Of a stretch of 64,000 nt of DNA, positions 43,588 through 51,967 are shown one piece after another. The position numbers and the translations under genes are program-made. Source of the stretch: Alcanivoracaceae bacterium (GTDB lineage: Bacteria > Pseudomonadota > Gammaproteobacteria > Pseudomonadales > Alcanivoracaceae); contig JAGLCJ010000014.1 of assembly GCA_023146255.1 (NCBI GenBank), positions 62,001-126,000 of the forward strand, given 5' to 3'. How positions within the stretch are numbered: position 1 is the first letter of the stretch; each line of letters starts with the position of its first letter. Under the pieces are notes generated by a model. It was given only the letters and a program-made list of their open reading frames with translations. It made no database searches and was not told the origin of the DNA.

Positions 43588-44070
43588 TCACGGGTGAAGC
43601 ACATAGCGACTGCGAATGCCCATCTTCGCACCGATCTCCACCGAGACAAATACCGGCCCCACCAGCAGGAACACCAGATCATCGATAAACGATGGCTTCT
43701 TGCCCTCGACCTTGTGTCCCCAAACCTGCACCGCCCAGGCCGCCACCCAGAGCACCGCAGAGATCCACAGCAGCGACAGGCCGGCGCCCTGAATGGCGAG
43801 AATGCCGGCCAGAGAAACGGCAAACCAGACCGCCATCATGGCCAATACCCAGAGCTTCAGGCGGGCATAGAAGGCAAAGCCGACCGCCGCCAGCAGGGTG
43901 GCGCCATTGATCCACTCGGACAGTCCCAGCCAGCGACCGATCGGCACCAGCCAGAGCAGGCCGAGCGTGGAAAAGAAAATCACCGGCACGCAAATGAAAT
44001 GCACCCACTGGTTCACCGGGTGGCGGTGGCTTTCACCGTAGGCGCTGAGAAACTGGTCAAGATTACGCAT
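43588..44070 (-). CDS. Mpo1/DUF962 family membrane protein
   Basis: 160 aa with 4 membrane segments. The family signature SHRHPVNQWVHFICVPV is at the N-terminus, with conserved His residues for iron, and the WGHKVEGKKPSF segment near residue 118 matches the second conserved histidine block. Yeast Mpo1 is an Fe(II) dioxygenase for alpha-oxidation of 2-hydroxy fatty acids; bacterial members are uncharacterised. The ATG at 44070 is used because the extension to 44178 is low-complexity. Its stop is followed after 2 nt by the disrupted AraC start, so the two are probably one operon. Confidence 0.85.
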   Translation of the reverse strand: MRNLDQFLSAYGESHRHPVNQWVHFICVPVIFFSTLGLLWLVPIGRWLGLSEWINGATLLAAVGFAFYARLKLWVLAMMAVWFAVSLAGILAIQGAGLSLLWISAVLWVAAWAVQVWGHKVEGKKPSFIDDLVFLLVGPVFVSVEIGAKMGIRSRYVLHP

Positions 44071-44190
44071 GAACGGGCTCCCTGTTGTTGTCGTCAGTGC
44101 AAGCAGATTAGCGACTGCGGCAAGCCCTGCCTTGTACGCAAGCGACGGGCCGTGGCTGCCGGCCAGACCGGGAGCCACGGCGGAGCCGGT

Positions 44191-45054
44191 TCAGACCAGT
44201 GGCGGATCCTGCCAGAACGGGGTCGGCGGCAGATCCGTGGAGACCTTGGCGGTAAACACCGGATCGCGCTTTTCCAGAAATGCCTTGAAACCATCCCGAC
44301 CATCCATCCGTTCGCTGGTGATATACATCAGCTGCGAATCGATCTGGTGGGCATACATGGGATGATCAAAGGTCGGATTGCGCCAGAGCATCTGCCGGGC
44401 CAATGCAATGGAAGTTGGCGAGGTTTTCTGCATCAGCTTTTCGGCCAGTGCATAGGCCGCTTCCAGCACTGTGCCACGCGGATGCACGCTGCGAATCAGG
44501 CCGCCCGCCTTGCCTTCCTCCGCGGTGAAAATTTCCCCCGACAGCACCCACTCCAACGCCTGTTGCATGCCGACCAGGCGCGGCAGGAACCAGCTCGAGC
44601 AGGCCTCCGGGACAATGCCACGCTGACTGAACACGAAGCCCAGCTTGGCGCCCTCGGCAGCAATCCGGAAATCCATCGGCAGGGTCATGGTCACGCCAAT
44701 ACCCACCGCTGCACCGTTAATGGCAGCGATCACCGGCTTCTTGCAGTTATACAGGGCCAGCGACAACTCCCCACCGGAGTCACGGATCTGCTCCATATCA
44801 AGCTCATCACCCTGCGGGGCGTCATAACCGAAAATATTGCCTTCCGGGCGCACCAGCTCCATGCCGGCACAGAATGCCTTACCCTCGCCAGTCACGACGA
44901 CAACGCGAATGTCATCATCAGCATTGGCCCGCTCCAGCGCATGCAGCATTTCGTCGCGCATGCGCAGGGTCCACGCATTCATACGCTCCGGGCGGTGCAG
45001 GGTGATGGTCAGGATATGGTTGCTGACCTGATAACGGATGTCCTGATAGTCCAT
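44191..45054 (-). CDS. Enoyl-CoA hydratase/isomerase family protein
   Basis: 287 aa crotonase-fold protein. Segments: RPERMNAWTLRMRDEML, GEGKAFCAGMEL (first oxyanion region), INGAAVGIGVTMTLPMDFRIA (second). The glutamate pair of true hydratases is not obvious around AEGAKLGFVFSQRGIVPEA, where one Glu is kept. It acts on an acyl-CoA in beta-oxidation or related catabolism; substrate unknown. The ATG at 45054 has GAGGACACC upstream; an in-frame ATG at 45069 has none. Confidence 0.87.
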   Translation of the reverse strand: MDYQDIRYQVSNHILTITLHRPERMNAWTLRMRDEMLHALERANADDDIRVVVVTGEGKAFCAGMELVRPEGNIFGYDAPQGDELDMEQIRDSGGELSLALYNCKKPVIAAINGAAVGIGVTMTLPMDFRIAAEGAKLGFVFSQRGIVPEACSSWFLPRLVGMQQALEWVLSGEIFTAEEGKAGGLIRSVHPRGTVLEAAYALAEKLMQKTSPTSIALARQMLWRNPTFDHPMYAHQIDSQLMYITSERMDGRDGFKAFLEKRDPVFTAKVSTDLPPTPFWQDPPLV

Positions 45055-45257
45055 GGTGTCCTCGATCAATGCGGCAAAGCCGACACCCTAACCGAGCGGC
45101 GCGAGCAGGCCAATTGCCACTTACCTGAATGGCCCGGACAGCCCCCCCTCCGGATACGCGATGCGCGATTCCCTTTGGCCATGCTAGAGTCGCCCAATCG
45201 GCTGAGCCTGACGGTGCCACCGACCCCGGACGATTGCTCAAACCCAAGGAAGCCATC

Positions 45258-46445
45258 ATGCGTAAAACCCTGCTTGCCGGTGCCATCGCCGGCGTTGTTA
45301 TCAGCCCCCTGAGCCATGCAGATGTCTACGATGCCCGCGCCATGGCCCGAGGCGGCACTGGCATGACCATGGGCGAATACAATCAGGCCCTTTACAACCC
45401 GGCCATGATTAACCGCTTTGACGAGAATGATGAGTTCAGCTTCGCTCTGAACGGCGGCATTATCGCATCAGATCAGGATGGCTTCATCGAAGGCGCGGAA
45501 GACTTTCAGGACCTGATTGATGAGGTAGAGAGATATGTTGATGCAAACGGACCGTATCCGGAACCGGAGCGGACTGAAAAAGTAGATGAGCTAGAGCAGT
45601 CGCTGATCAATATCAGCGATACGCTGGTGCAGATTGAGGCAGGCGGCGCCACCATGATCGCTATCCCGAACAGCAAATTGCCGCTCGCCTTCGTCGGCAA
45701 GGCAAAGGCTTCCATCGGCACTGCGTTTAGCTATGATTCGGCTGACCGGCAGGTGCTGGAAGATATTGCCAGCGGCGTCCCCGGTGCCGATCAGGACGAC
45801 CTGGTGTCCGACGTCAACGCCTCTCTGCTATGGATCGCCGAGTATGGCTTGATGATGGGCAAGGGCTTCAATCTTGCCGGCCTGCAGATTGATGGCGGCG
45901 CCACCCTGAAAGCGCAAACCATTGAATTAGTCGCCTATCAGGATACTGTCGCCAATTTTGATGCGGGCGATATCTCCGACTCCGGCAATCTTGAATCCCA
46001 CTCTGCCCTGAACGTTGACCTCGGTGTCAGCACCCGGCTGGGCGAGGAAGGTCGCCTGATCCTTGCCGGCACAATCGAGAACTTTATCCCGCAGAGTTTT
46101 GACGGCCCCAACAACTCCGAATACGAGATGGAGCCAGTGCTCACTGCAGCGGCTGGTTATAACGGTACGCGATTCAAGGCCGAGTTCAATATGGACCTGA
46201 CCCAGCGCAATGGCTATGACCTGCTGCAGGACACCCAGTTTGCACGGGCCGGCATTGAGCTCTCTGCCGGTCGGCATTTTCATCTGCGTGCCGGCTACCG
46301 TACCGATATCAAAAGCAACGTTTCAGATCTCCTGACAGCCGGCATTGGCATCACCCCCTGGGACCGTTTCAATATTGATCTCAGCGGGGGTGTCGGCGAA
46401 GGTGATACTTATGCAGCAGCATTACAGCTTGGCTTCAAGATCTGA
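45258..46445 (+). CDS. TraF-like outer-membrane protein
   Basis: 395 aa. Signal peptide (cut after SHA), then YDARAMARGGTGMTMGEYNQALYNPA, the N-terminal signature of the conjugal transfer TraF-like/long-chain fatty acid transporter-like barrels, and a C-terminal half of antiparallel strands ending LQLGFKI. A Glu/Asp-rich insert is at residues 70-130. Despite the family name, no conjugation genes are present; an outer-membrane barrel is all that can be said. AAGGAAG precedes the ATG at 45258. The lipoprotein 27 nt downstream is likely its partner. Confidence 0.8.
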   Translation: MRKTLLAGAIAGVVISPLSHADVYDARAMARGGTGMTMGEYNQALYNPAMINRFDENDEFSFALNGGIIASDQDGFIEGAEDFQDLIDEVERYVDANGPYPEPERTEKVDELEQSLINISDTLVQIEAGGATMIAIPNSKLPLAFVGKAKASIGTAFSYDSADRQVLEDIASGVPGADQDDLVSDVNASLLWIAEYGLMMGKGFNLAGLQIDGGATLKAQTIELVAYQDTVANFDAGDISDSGNLESHSALNVDLGVSTRLGEEGRLILAGTIENFIPQSFDGPNNSEYEMEPVLTAAAGYNGTRFKAEFNMDLTQRNGYDLLQDTQFARAGIELSAGRHFHLRAGYRTDIKSNVSDLLTAGIGITPWDRFNIDLSGGVGEGDTYAAALQLGFKI

Positions 46446-46471
46446 CATCAGGGAATCAACGGGAGAATTTC

Positions 46472-47422
46472 ATGAAATCTTCAAGTTACTACGCTCTTGC
46501 CGCTCTAGCGGTTTCTGTGACCGGTCTGGCGGGTTGCAAGCTATCCGATCTGACAGACTCCGACGAGAGCACCAGCAAGACCCTGATTCAGGGCAGGGCA
46601 GCAGTCGGCGCACCAATGGTCGGTGCAACCATTGATATCAAGGACGCCAATGGCCAGCAGTTCCGTGTTTATAGCGACGGCAGCGGATACTTTGCACTGA
46701 TTCTGGACAGCGAAGAGGACAGCTTTGAGGATCTGGTTGCCCCGATCATCGTCCGCGCCACTAACAACGAAGATGTTTATCACTCGGTACTGTGCAACAT
46801 TGTTTATGGCGAGTTTGACAGTATCAATGTTCACCCGGTGACAGAGTATGTGATGGACCAGACCGCATCAGTGGATACGGCCTATGATCTATGGGAAACC
46901 ACTGGCAAGACCGGATACTGCAACGCTGCCTTTGCCTATAATTTCCGCGCAACGGCTTCTACGCTTGACTCCACATTCAACTTCTTCAACTCCGCCTTTG
47001 ATGCTGATGGCACTGGCTTTGATGCCATCCTCGACAGCTTCAACCCTGCCACTTTCACACCGGTAGCTGCCGCTGATGATTTCCATATCCTGAATGGCCT
47101 CGGCAGCCTTGTGGTCATCCCCGGCACCACATGGTCATCCACCGCCAGCGGCACTTTTGCAGGCCAGGACTACGAAGACTCACGCATTACCGAAATCACG
47201 GTCACCGCTGACGGACTGCGCGATCTGGTGGATACGCTGCTTGAAGAGGAGGCCGCTCAGGAGGTAGAAATTGAATCGCTGGTTATCACGCTGGAGGGAG
47301 ACGGCATAGGCGAGGAAGGCACCACTGTGCAAGCGAATCTTAACGGCAAGGCCGATGTAGGATTGGTAACGCGCAGCTTCAACATTACTGTTGATCTGGA
47401 ACGGGTTGCAGACGTCCCCTGA
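46472..47422 (+). CDS. Lipoprotein of unknown function
   Basis: 316 aa. Lipobox LAGC with Cys22, a short DSDES linker, then a beta-sandwich segment resembling a carboxypeptidase regulatory-like fold (QGRAAVGAPMVGATIDIKDANG...YSDGSGYFALIL). The rest is Asp/Ser/Thr-rich, acidic and beta-strand-like, with two Cys (VLCNI, GYCNAA). No enzymatic motif. It lies 27 nt after the TraF-like barrel gene with GGGAGAA before the ATG, so a surface complex of the two is plausible. A terminator hairpin follows. Confidence 0.75.
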   Translation: MKSSSYYALAALAVSVTGLAGCKLSDLTDSDESTSKTLIQGRAAVGAPMVGATIDIKDANGQQFRVYSDGSGYFALILDSEEDSFEDLVAPIIVRATNNEDVYHSVLCNIVYGEFDSINVHPVTEYVMDQTASVDTAYDLWETTGKTGYCNAAFAYNFRATASTLDSTFNFFNSAFDADGTGFDAILDSFNPATFTPVAAADDFHILNGLGSLVVIPGTTWSSTASGTFAGQDYEDSRITEITVTADGLRDLVDTLLEEEAAQEVEIESLVITLEGDGIGEEGTTVQANLNGKADVGLVTRSFNITVDLERVADVP

Positions 47423-47428
47423 TGGTGA

Positions 47429-47848
47429 TTAACCGGCGCCCTGGTGGCGCCGGTTATCAATCAGGCAGGTCAAGACCTGACTGCGAATCAACAGGCCCTG
47501 CAAGCGACCGCTGTGATCCACCACCGGATAGATTTTCGGCTTCTGCTTGACCATCATTTCCGCCACATCCACCACCGAATCATCCAGCCGCACGGTTAAT
47601 GGCTCACGGAACATCACGTCTTCGACACGTGGCGACCCTTCGCCGTGATAGCTGGATACCAACAGGGTACGCAAGCAGTCCTGCTCGGAAACAAAGCCAA
47701 CCACGCGATCCGCATCATCCACTACCGGCAACCCTGTCATGTGCTGCCGAAGCAACACCTCCACGACTTCAGTCAGGTCCGTGCCGACGCGAATGGATGC
47801 CGGATGGCGTGCCATGATGTCGCGAACAGTCTCTCCTCCATTGGCCAT
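47429..47848 (-). CDS. CBS-domain pair protein
   Basis: 139 aa, nearly all of it two CBS motifs: residues about 8-62 (VRDIMARHPASIRVGTDLTE..., GLPVVDDADRVVGFVSEQDC) and 75-130 (VEDVMFREPLTVRLDDSVVD..., IYPVVDHSGRLQGLLIRSQV). Such stand-alone Bateman modules sense adenine nucleotides. The ATG at 47848 has GAGGAG 6 nt upstream; the frame extension to 47950 would overlap the Dps 3' end. It is transcribed after dps on the same strand (74-nt gap). Confidence 0.87.
   Translation of the reverse strand: MANGGETVRDIMARHPASIRVGTDLTEVVEVLLRQHMTGLPVVDDADRVVGFVSEQDCLRTLLVSSYHGEGSPRVEDVMFREPLTVRLDDSVVDVAEMMVKQKPKIYPVVDHSGRLQGLLIRSQVLTCLIDNRRHQGAG
47431..47455. terminator. Hairpin between convergent genes
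   Basis: AACCGGCGCC (47431-47440) / GGCGCCGGTT (47446-47455), a perfect 10-bp stem with loop CTGGT. It follows the lipoprotein stop and covers the last codons of the CBS gene. No long T run, so it may be a weak terminator or mRNA-protecting stem. Confidence 0.65.
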
Positions 47849-47922
47849 GAGCGGCTCCTCCCTGTAGATGGTTTTCTGACTATACACCTCCGTCACAGCG
47901 ACAGCCGCCCCGACAGTTCTCC

Positions 47923-48369
47923 TTACTGCAGATGCGCAGACAGCATCCACGCTGCCTTCTCATGGATCTCGATGCGGCCACTGGCCAGGGCGGCAGTTCC
48001 TTCGTCCTCATGCTTCGCCGCCAGCTTCATGACCTGATTGGCTCGCTCGGCGACCAGTCGATGGTCTGCCGCCAGCGTCGCCAACATGGTTGCAGCATCC
48101 GGCACCGTCTCATCATCCTTGACCCGGGACAGGCGCGAGTAAGCGGCATAGCTGCCCGGGGCGAACGCTCCCAGTGCACGAATACGTTCGGCAATGCCAT
48201 CGACCGCCAATGCCAGCTCGGTATATTGCTGCTCGAACAGCAGATGCAGGCTGTGGAACATCGGCCCGGTGACATTCCAGTGGTAGTTGTGCGTTTTCAG
48301 ATAAAGGGTATAGGTCTCGGCCAGCAATTTGCCAAGTTCGTCAGAAACCTCTTTGCTATGTTCAATCAT
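47923..48369 (-). CDS. dps: Dps family ferritin-like protein
   Basis: 148 aa, typical Dps length. Intersubunit ferroxidase ligands are seen in HNYHWNVTGPMFHSLHLLFEQQYTELALAVDGIAERI: His30, His42, Glu46, Asp57, Glu61. The family stores iron and consumes hydrogen peroxide, protecting DNA; it lacks an obvious Lys-rich N-terminal DNA-binding tail. AGGAG precedes the ATG at 48369. The upstream region to 48585 is AT-richer and likely holds its stress promoter. Confidence 0.92.
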   Translation of the reverse strand: MIEHSKEVSDELGKLLAETYTLYLKTHNYHWNVTGPMFHSLHLLFEQQYTELALAVDGIAERIRALGAFAPGSYAAYSRLSRVKDDETVPDAATMLATLAADHRLVAERANQVMKLAAKHEDEGTAALASGRIEIHEKAAWMLSAHLQ

Positions 48370-48585
48370 GAATCACTCCTGTGATGGCGTGCCCGGAGAC
48401 ACTGACAGGTCCACCCTACGCCGGGGGAAGCGACTTCGCGAGGCACCCGTGACCATGGAAAAGATAGTCAAATACTATTGATTAGCAAATTTCGATAACA
48501 TTTTGAAGCCAAGTTCGCACTCGCGAAGCGCCGGTGATGCCGCTAGAATGCGGCCCCAGACCGGCCGACGCCGGCTTGCCCATCT

Positions 48586-48676
48586 GGAGAGGTGGCAGAG
48601 TGGTTGAATGCGCACGATTCGAAATCGTGTTTACGTTCATAGCGTAACGAGGGTTCGAATCCCTCCCTCTCCGCCA
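48586..48676 (+). tRNA. tRNA-Ser (anticodon CGA)
   Basis: 91 nt including encoded CCA. Acceptor GGAGAGG (48586-48592) pairs with CCTCTCC (48666-48672). The anticodon stem CACGA/TCGTG holds the loop TTCGAAA, with anticodon CGA reading UCG codons. The long variable arm (TTTACGTTCATAGCGTAACG) and the T-loop GGTTCGAATCC are as expected for a serine tRNA. An upstream TAGAAT (48544-48549) followed by a GC-rich discriminator could be its promoter. Confidence 0.97.
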
Positions 48677-48683
48677 GACAGAT

Positions 48684-48712
48684 GAAAGACCCGTCAGGCG
48701 GTCTTTCTAGTT
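48684..48712 (+). terminator. Terminator after tRNA-Ser
   Basis: Stem GAAAGACC (48684-48691) / GGTCTTTC (48700-48707) with an 8-nt loop, followed by TAGTTCTTT. It sits 8 nt beyond the tRNA 3' end. Confidence 0.75.
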
Positions 48713-48803
48713 CTTTATGCGTAGTATCGATTTGCCACCATCACGGAAATTCCCTACCGTCGGTTCATACTGATTCTCCCGCACACCGACAGGGCAAAAC
48801 CCC

Positions 48804-49466
48804 ATGCAATCCCGCCTTTTGATCATTCCGGGTTTGCTCGTCAGCACCATGTTGCATGCTGCCGAGTTGACCGTTATGACGACTGACCAACAGGGCGCAC
48901 CGCTTTCCCAAGCCGTTGTTACCCTGAACAACCCGGCTCTGGCAGCCCAACCACGAAGCGGCAAGGCCGAGGTCGATCAGGTTAATACCCAGTTCGTCCC
49001 CCATGTTCTGGTGGTGCCGGTGGATAGCTCCGTCAGCTTTCCGAATAGCGATAACACCCGGCATCAGGTGTACTCCTTTTCTGCAGTGAAGCGCTTTTCC
49101 ACCAACCTGTTTTCCGGGCGCGAAGCCGAACCGGTTCAATTTCCGCAGCCCGGTCTCGTGCCGATCGGCTGCAATATCCATGACCGCATGCACGCTTATA
49201 TTTACGTTACCAACGCACCACGCTATGCCGTCACCGACGAACAGGGCGTTGCCCGTTTCAGTGATTTACCCGCTGGCGATTACCGGGTTGAGGCGCTACA
49301 TCCCTGGCAGCTTGAAGAAGGCAGCACACAGCACTCACTCGTCATCACCGCCACAGATGCCGACATGCAAACCAACCTCAGCCTCGGCCGCATTGGTCCA
49401 GATCCGCGCGCTGCGCGGACACAGAAACTCAATCCGCTTATTCGCAGCAATCCGTTTGCCCGCTAA
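48804..49466 (+). CDS. Secreted cupredoxin-like protein (methylamine utilisation-type)
   Basis: 220 aa. Signal peptide (cut after LHA), a cupredoxin domain to about residue 137 with type-1 copper ligands His87 (NTRHQVYSF), Cys123, His126 and Met129 (GCNIHDRM), then a carboxypeptidase-regulatory-like beta domain (VTDEQGVARFSDLPAGDYRVEALHPW). Proteins of this type are often labelled methylamine utilisation protein, but no mau genes are present. It should carry electrons in the periplasm. It is the first gene of a three-gene operon with a DUF3034 protein and a globin lipoprotein. Confidence 0.85.
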   Translation: MQSRLLIIPGLLVSTMLHAAELTVMTTDQQGAPLSQAVVTLNNPALAAQPRSGKAEVDQVNTQFVPHVLVVPVDSSVSFPNSDNTRHQVYSFSAVKRFSTNLFSGREAEPVQFPQPGLVPIGCNIHDRMHAYIYVTNAPRYAVTDEQGVARFSDLPAGDYRVEALHPWQLEEGSTQHSLVITATDADMQTNLSLGRIGPDPRAARTQKLNPLIRSNPFAR

Positions 49467-49484
49467 CCCCTCACGGAGACACTG

Positions 49485-50399
49485 GTGCCCTTACTGATCA
49501 GAACGATATACGCCGCCACCATGCTTGTCGGATCAAGTACGGTCTCCGCCGAGTGGCAAACCGGTGAAGGCAGGCTGCTGGCAACCGCCGGCGTTACCAG
49601 CGTAGACGGCACCGCTGGCGGCGGTATTGTGCCCATGGCGGTACTGGCAGGATATGCCAGCGACGGCCAGCATGGTGGCAGCGTGTCCGCCAGTCGTCTT
49701 GATACTCAGGATTTTGCCCTGCGCGGTTTCTCGGCGGCGTGGAGCTGGCATAACCGGATTGAGCTCTCCGTTGCCCGGCAAGAGCTGAATGTCAGTACTT
49801 TTGCAGCGCTGGACGGCGAACAACTCCGCACTAACAGCTATGGCGCCAAGCTACGGCTCAGCGGCGACATCCTGTACACGCGTATGCCGCAAATATCCGC
49901 CGGTGTCCTGTACCGCGACACACTCAATCCGCGTCTTGCTGTTCTGGCCAACAATACGGTCCCGGATGCACTCGGAGCGAAAGACCGACATGGCGTCGAC
50001 GTGTATCTGGCGGCGACAAAAGTCTTTCTCGGCGGCCCGTTTGGCCGCAACTGGGTGCTCAATGGTGTGCTACGGCACAGCAAGGCCAATCAGGGCGGTC
50101 TGGTGGGCTTTGGCGGAGATCGTGACAACGACTATTCACTGCTTGGCGAGGCTTCCGTCGCCGCATTCCTCAATCGCCACTGGTTACTCGGCGCCGAGTA
50201 CCGGCAGCACCCGGACAATCTCTCCGCGTTCAGCCAGGATCACTGGGCCGATATTTTCCTGGCCTGGTTCCCGAACAAGCGCTGGAGTGTCACCGCTGCA
50301 TGGGTGTCGCTGGGCCAGCTCAGCACACCCGTGATTCCCTATGACAACGATGACCGTAACCAGAGCGGCGCCTACTTTTCCCTGACTGGAGCATTCTGA
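49485..50399 (+). CDS. DUF3034 family outer-membrane protein
   Basis: 304 aa, starting with GTG after CACGGAGAC. Signal peptide (cut after VSA), then GEGRLLATAGVTSVDGTAGGGIVPMAVLAGY, the signature of DUF3034, and alternating beta-strands to the C-terminal Phe (FSLTGAF), indicating an outer-membrane barrel. Function unknown. It is 18 nt downstream of the cupredoxin and its stop shares a base with the globin start (TGATG), so all three are coupled. Confidence 0.87.
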   Translation: MPLLIRTIYAATMLVGSSTVSAEWQTGEGRLLATAGVTSVDGTAGGGIVPMAVLAGYASDGQHGGSVSASRLDTQDFALRGFSAAWSWHNRIELSVARQELNVSTFAALDGEQLRTNSYGAKLRLSGDILYTRMPQISAGVLYRDTLNPRLAVLANNTVPDALGAKDRHGVDVYLAATKVFLGGPFGRNWVLNGVLRHSKANQGGLVGFGGDRDNDYSLLGEASVAAFLNRHWLLGAEYRQHPDNLSAFSQDHWADIFLAWFPNKRWSVTAAWVSLGQLSTPVIPYDNDDRNQSGAYFSLTGAF

Positions 50400-50821
50400 T
50401 GATCCGCCTGGCGACACTGATTCTGATTGCCTCGACTTCGCTGGCAGCCTGCCAGAGCAATCCCCATCCGAGCCTGTTCCGCGATCTCGGCGGTCTGGAT
50501 GGCATCGGCCATATCGTTGATGAGTTCATGCTTGGTCTCGGGAATGATCCGCGTATCGCCCATCATTTCGGCCAAACCGACCCGCAGCGATTCCGCCAGA
50601 AGCTGATCGAGCAGTTCTGTGCCGAATCCGGTGGCGGCTGCAGCTACAGCGGTGAGTCCATGCGGGATGCCCATGCCGGCCGTAATATCAGCCATGCAGA
50701 CTTCAATGCTCTGGTGGAAGTACTGATTGACGCCATGGACAAGCAGGACATCCCGGTGGCTGCGCAAAATCGTTTGCTGCAGCGACTGGCACCGATGCAT
50801 CAGGATGTTGTGACCCACTAA
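50399..50821 (+). CDS. Group 1 truncated haemoglobin lipoprotein
   Basis: 140 aa. A lipobox LAAC with Cys18 is followed by a truncated globin domain: LFRDLGGLDGIGHIVDEF, then LIEQFCAESGGG, and the proximal haem ligand His92 in MRDAHAGRNIS. Globins with a lipid anchor face the periplasm, unlike the cytosolic majority. Two Cys residues (74 and 81) lie close to the haem. A role with the cupredoxin in NO, O2 or peroxide handling is inferred from the operon; it is not known for this group. Confidence 0.87.
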   Translation: MIRLATLILIASTSLAACQSNPHPSLFRDLGGLDGIGHIVDEFMLGLGNDPRIAHHFGQTDPQRFRQKLIEQFCAESGGGCSYSGESMRDAHAGRNISHADFNALVEVLIDAMDKQDIPVAAQNRLLQRLAPMHQDVVTH

Positions 50822-50881
50822 CCACCACTTTCCTGCACAAGTGTATAGATGCTAGGCTGTGAGCCGGTTGCCGGAGCAGTC

Positions 50882-51550
50882 ATGTCACTGGAACACTTCC
50901 CCCACGAAGCCCATTACACCCTGCGCGAAGAACGCCTCAACAGCCTGACCCACGGGCTGGGGGCCTTGCTGAGCGCAGTCGGTACGCTGGTGCTGGTGCT
51001 GACGGCAGCCCGTGAGGGCGATGTCTGGAAAATTGTCAGCTTCAGCATTTTTGGCGCCAGCCTGATCCTGCTGTACTCGGCCTCGACCTTCTATCACGCC
51101 AGCCGCAGCCCCAGGGTTCGGGAAATCTGGAAGATGCTGGATCACTGCGCCATCTTCCTGCTGATTGCCGGCACCTATACGCCGTTCCTGCTGGTCAACC
51201 TGCGTGGCCCCACCGGCTGGACCCTGTTCGGCATTATCTGGGGGCTGGCGCTGGCCGGGATCATCCTGAAGCTGGTGTTTGGCCACCGCTACAAGATTCT
51301 GCGCGTCATTGTCTATCTGGCCATGGGCTGGCTGATCGTCTTTGCCGCCGGCGAGCTCAACACCCAGGTCAGCGAACTCGGCGTGCGCCTGACCGTCATC
51401 GGCGGTGTCGTTTACACCCTTGGCGTGGTGTTCTATCTGGCGGACCGCCTGCCCTACAACCACGCCATCTGGCACCTGTTCGTGGTGGGCGGCAGCCTCT
51501 GCCACTTCTACGCCATCTACTACGCCGTTCTGCCCTACGGCACCCTCTGA
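50882..51550 (+). CDS. Hemolysin III family protein (PAQR)
   Basis: 222 aa with 7 membrane segments. The PAQR motifs are present: ERLNSLTHGLGALLS, SASTFYHASRSPRVREIWKMLDHCAIFLLIAGTYTPF, and YNHAIWHLFVVGGSLCHFYA, with the Ser/His/Asp/His metal-site residues of the CREST-type hydrolases. Family members influence membrane lipid homeostasis; haemolysis is rarely proven. The ATG at 50882 (MSLEHFPH) is preferred to 50849, which adds 11 unrelated residues. Confidence 0.9.
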   Translation: MSLEHFPHEAHYTLREERLNSLTHGLGALLSAVGTLVLVLTAAREGDVWKIVSFSIFGASLILLYSASTFYHASRSPRVREIWKMLDHCAIFLLIAGTYTPFLLVNLRGPTGWTLFGIIWGLALAGIILKLVFGHRYKILRVIVYLAMGWLIVFAAGELNTQVSELGVRLTVIGGVVYTLGVVFYLADRLPYNHAIWHLFVVGGSLCHFYAIYYAVLPYGTL

Positions 51551-51589
51551 TCTACCGCCCCTGCTCTGGCAACAGCCTGTTGCCATACG

Positions 51590-51607
51590 ATATATATTTA
51601 TATATAT
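51590..51607. promoter_or_regulatory. AT-rich operator candidate of the BigR-like operon
   Basis: ATATATAT-TT-ATATATAT, perfect 8-bp arms, in an otherwise GC-rich region, 28 nt upstream of the regulator start. BigR/SqrR-type ArsR repressors bind AT-rich palindromes over their own promoters. Autorepression is inferred. Confidence 0.55.
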
Positions 51608-51635
51608 TGTTTTTGTCTTAAATATGGAATCAGTG

Positions 51636-51962
51636 ATGACTGACCTTGTATTCGACCCTGCACTCGACATTGAGGCCCTGCGCGAAGCCGCCGATGCGGC
51701 TACGGATTTCCTGCGCACCCTGGCAAACCCTGACCGCCTGATGTTGCTCTGTCAGCTCAGCGGCGGCGAGCGCTGCGTCAGTGAGCTGGAGAATGAAACC
51801 GGTATCCCTCAGCCAACCTTGTCGCAACAGCTGGCGGTATTGCGCCGCGAGGACCTTGTTGTCACTCGCCGGGAAGGCAAGCAGATCTACTACCGCATTG
51901 CAGATCCGAAAGTACTGATCATGCTTGGTCAGCTCCAACAACTCTTCTGTCCGGAGGTTTAA
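51636..51962 (+). CDS. ArsR-type regulator, BigR/SqrR-like persulfide sensor
   Basis: 108 aa from the ATG at 51636, which has GGAA upstream; 51624 is an alternative in-frame start. Winged HTH about 30-90 (IPQPTLSQQLAVLRREDLVV). Cys47 (GERCVSELE) in helix 3 and Cys105 (LFCPEV) in the C-terminal helix are placed like the two cysteines of BigR/SqrR that form a polysulfide bridge on exposure to sulfide species. It heads an operon with two YeeE-type transporters, supporting control of sulfur-compound export or import. A third Cys, Cys39, is also present. Confidence 0.85.
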   Translation: MTDLVFDPALDIEALREAADAATDFLRTLANPDRLMLLCQLSGGERCVSELENETGIPQPTLSQQLAVLRREDLVVTRREGKQIYYRIADPKVLIMLGQLQQLFCPEV

Positions 51963-51967
51963 CCACC

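Noticed and set aside
44150..44180. Hairpin CCGTGGCT / AGCCACGG upstream of the Mpo1-like gene
   Set aside because: A good 8-bp stem but no T run on either strand and a 15-nt loop, so a terminator is not supported.
43552..45312. A 586-codon plus-strand open frame
   Set aside because: It is antisense to the Mpo1-like and enoyl-CoA hydratase genes, both clearly recognisable; it has low-complexity Gln/His/Arg content and no start signal. An artefact of high GC.
45258..46445. Evidence of a conjugative element from the TraF-like name
   Set aside because: No relaxase, coupling protein, pilin or transfer origin is present; the family name is only historical.
48804..49466. Methylamine utilisation pathway
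   Set aside because: No methylamine dehydrogenase subunits or other mau genes are nearby; only the cupredoxin fold is shared.
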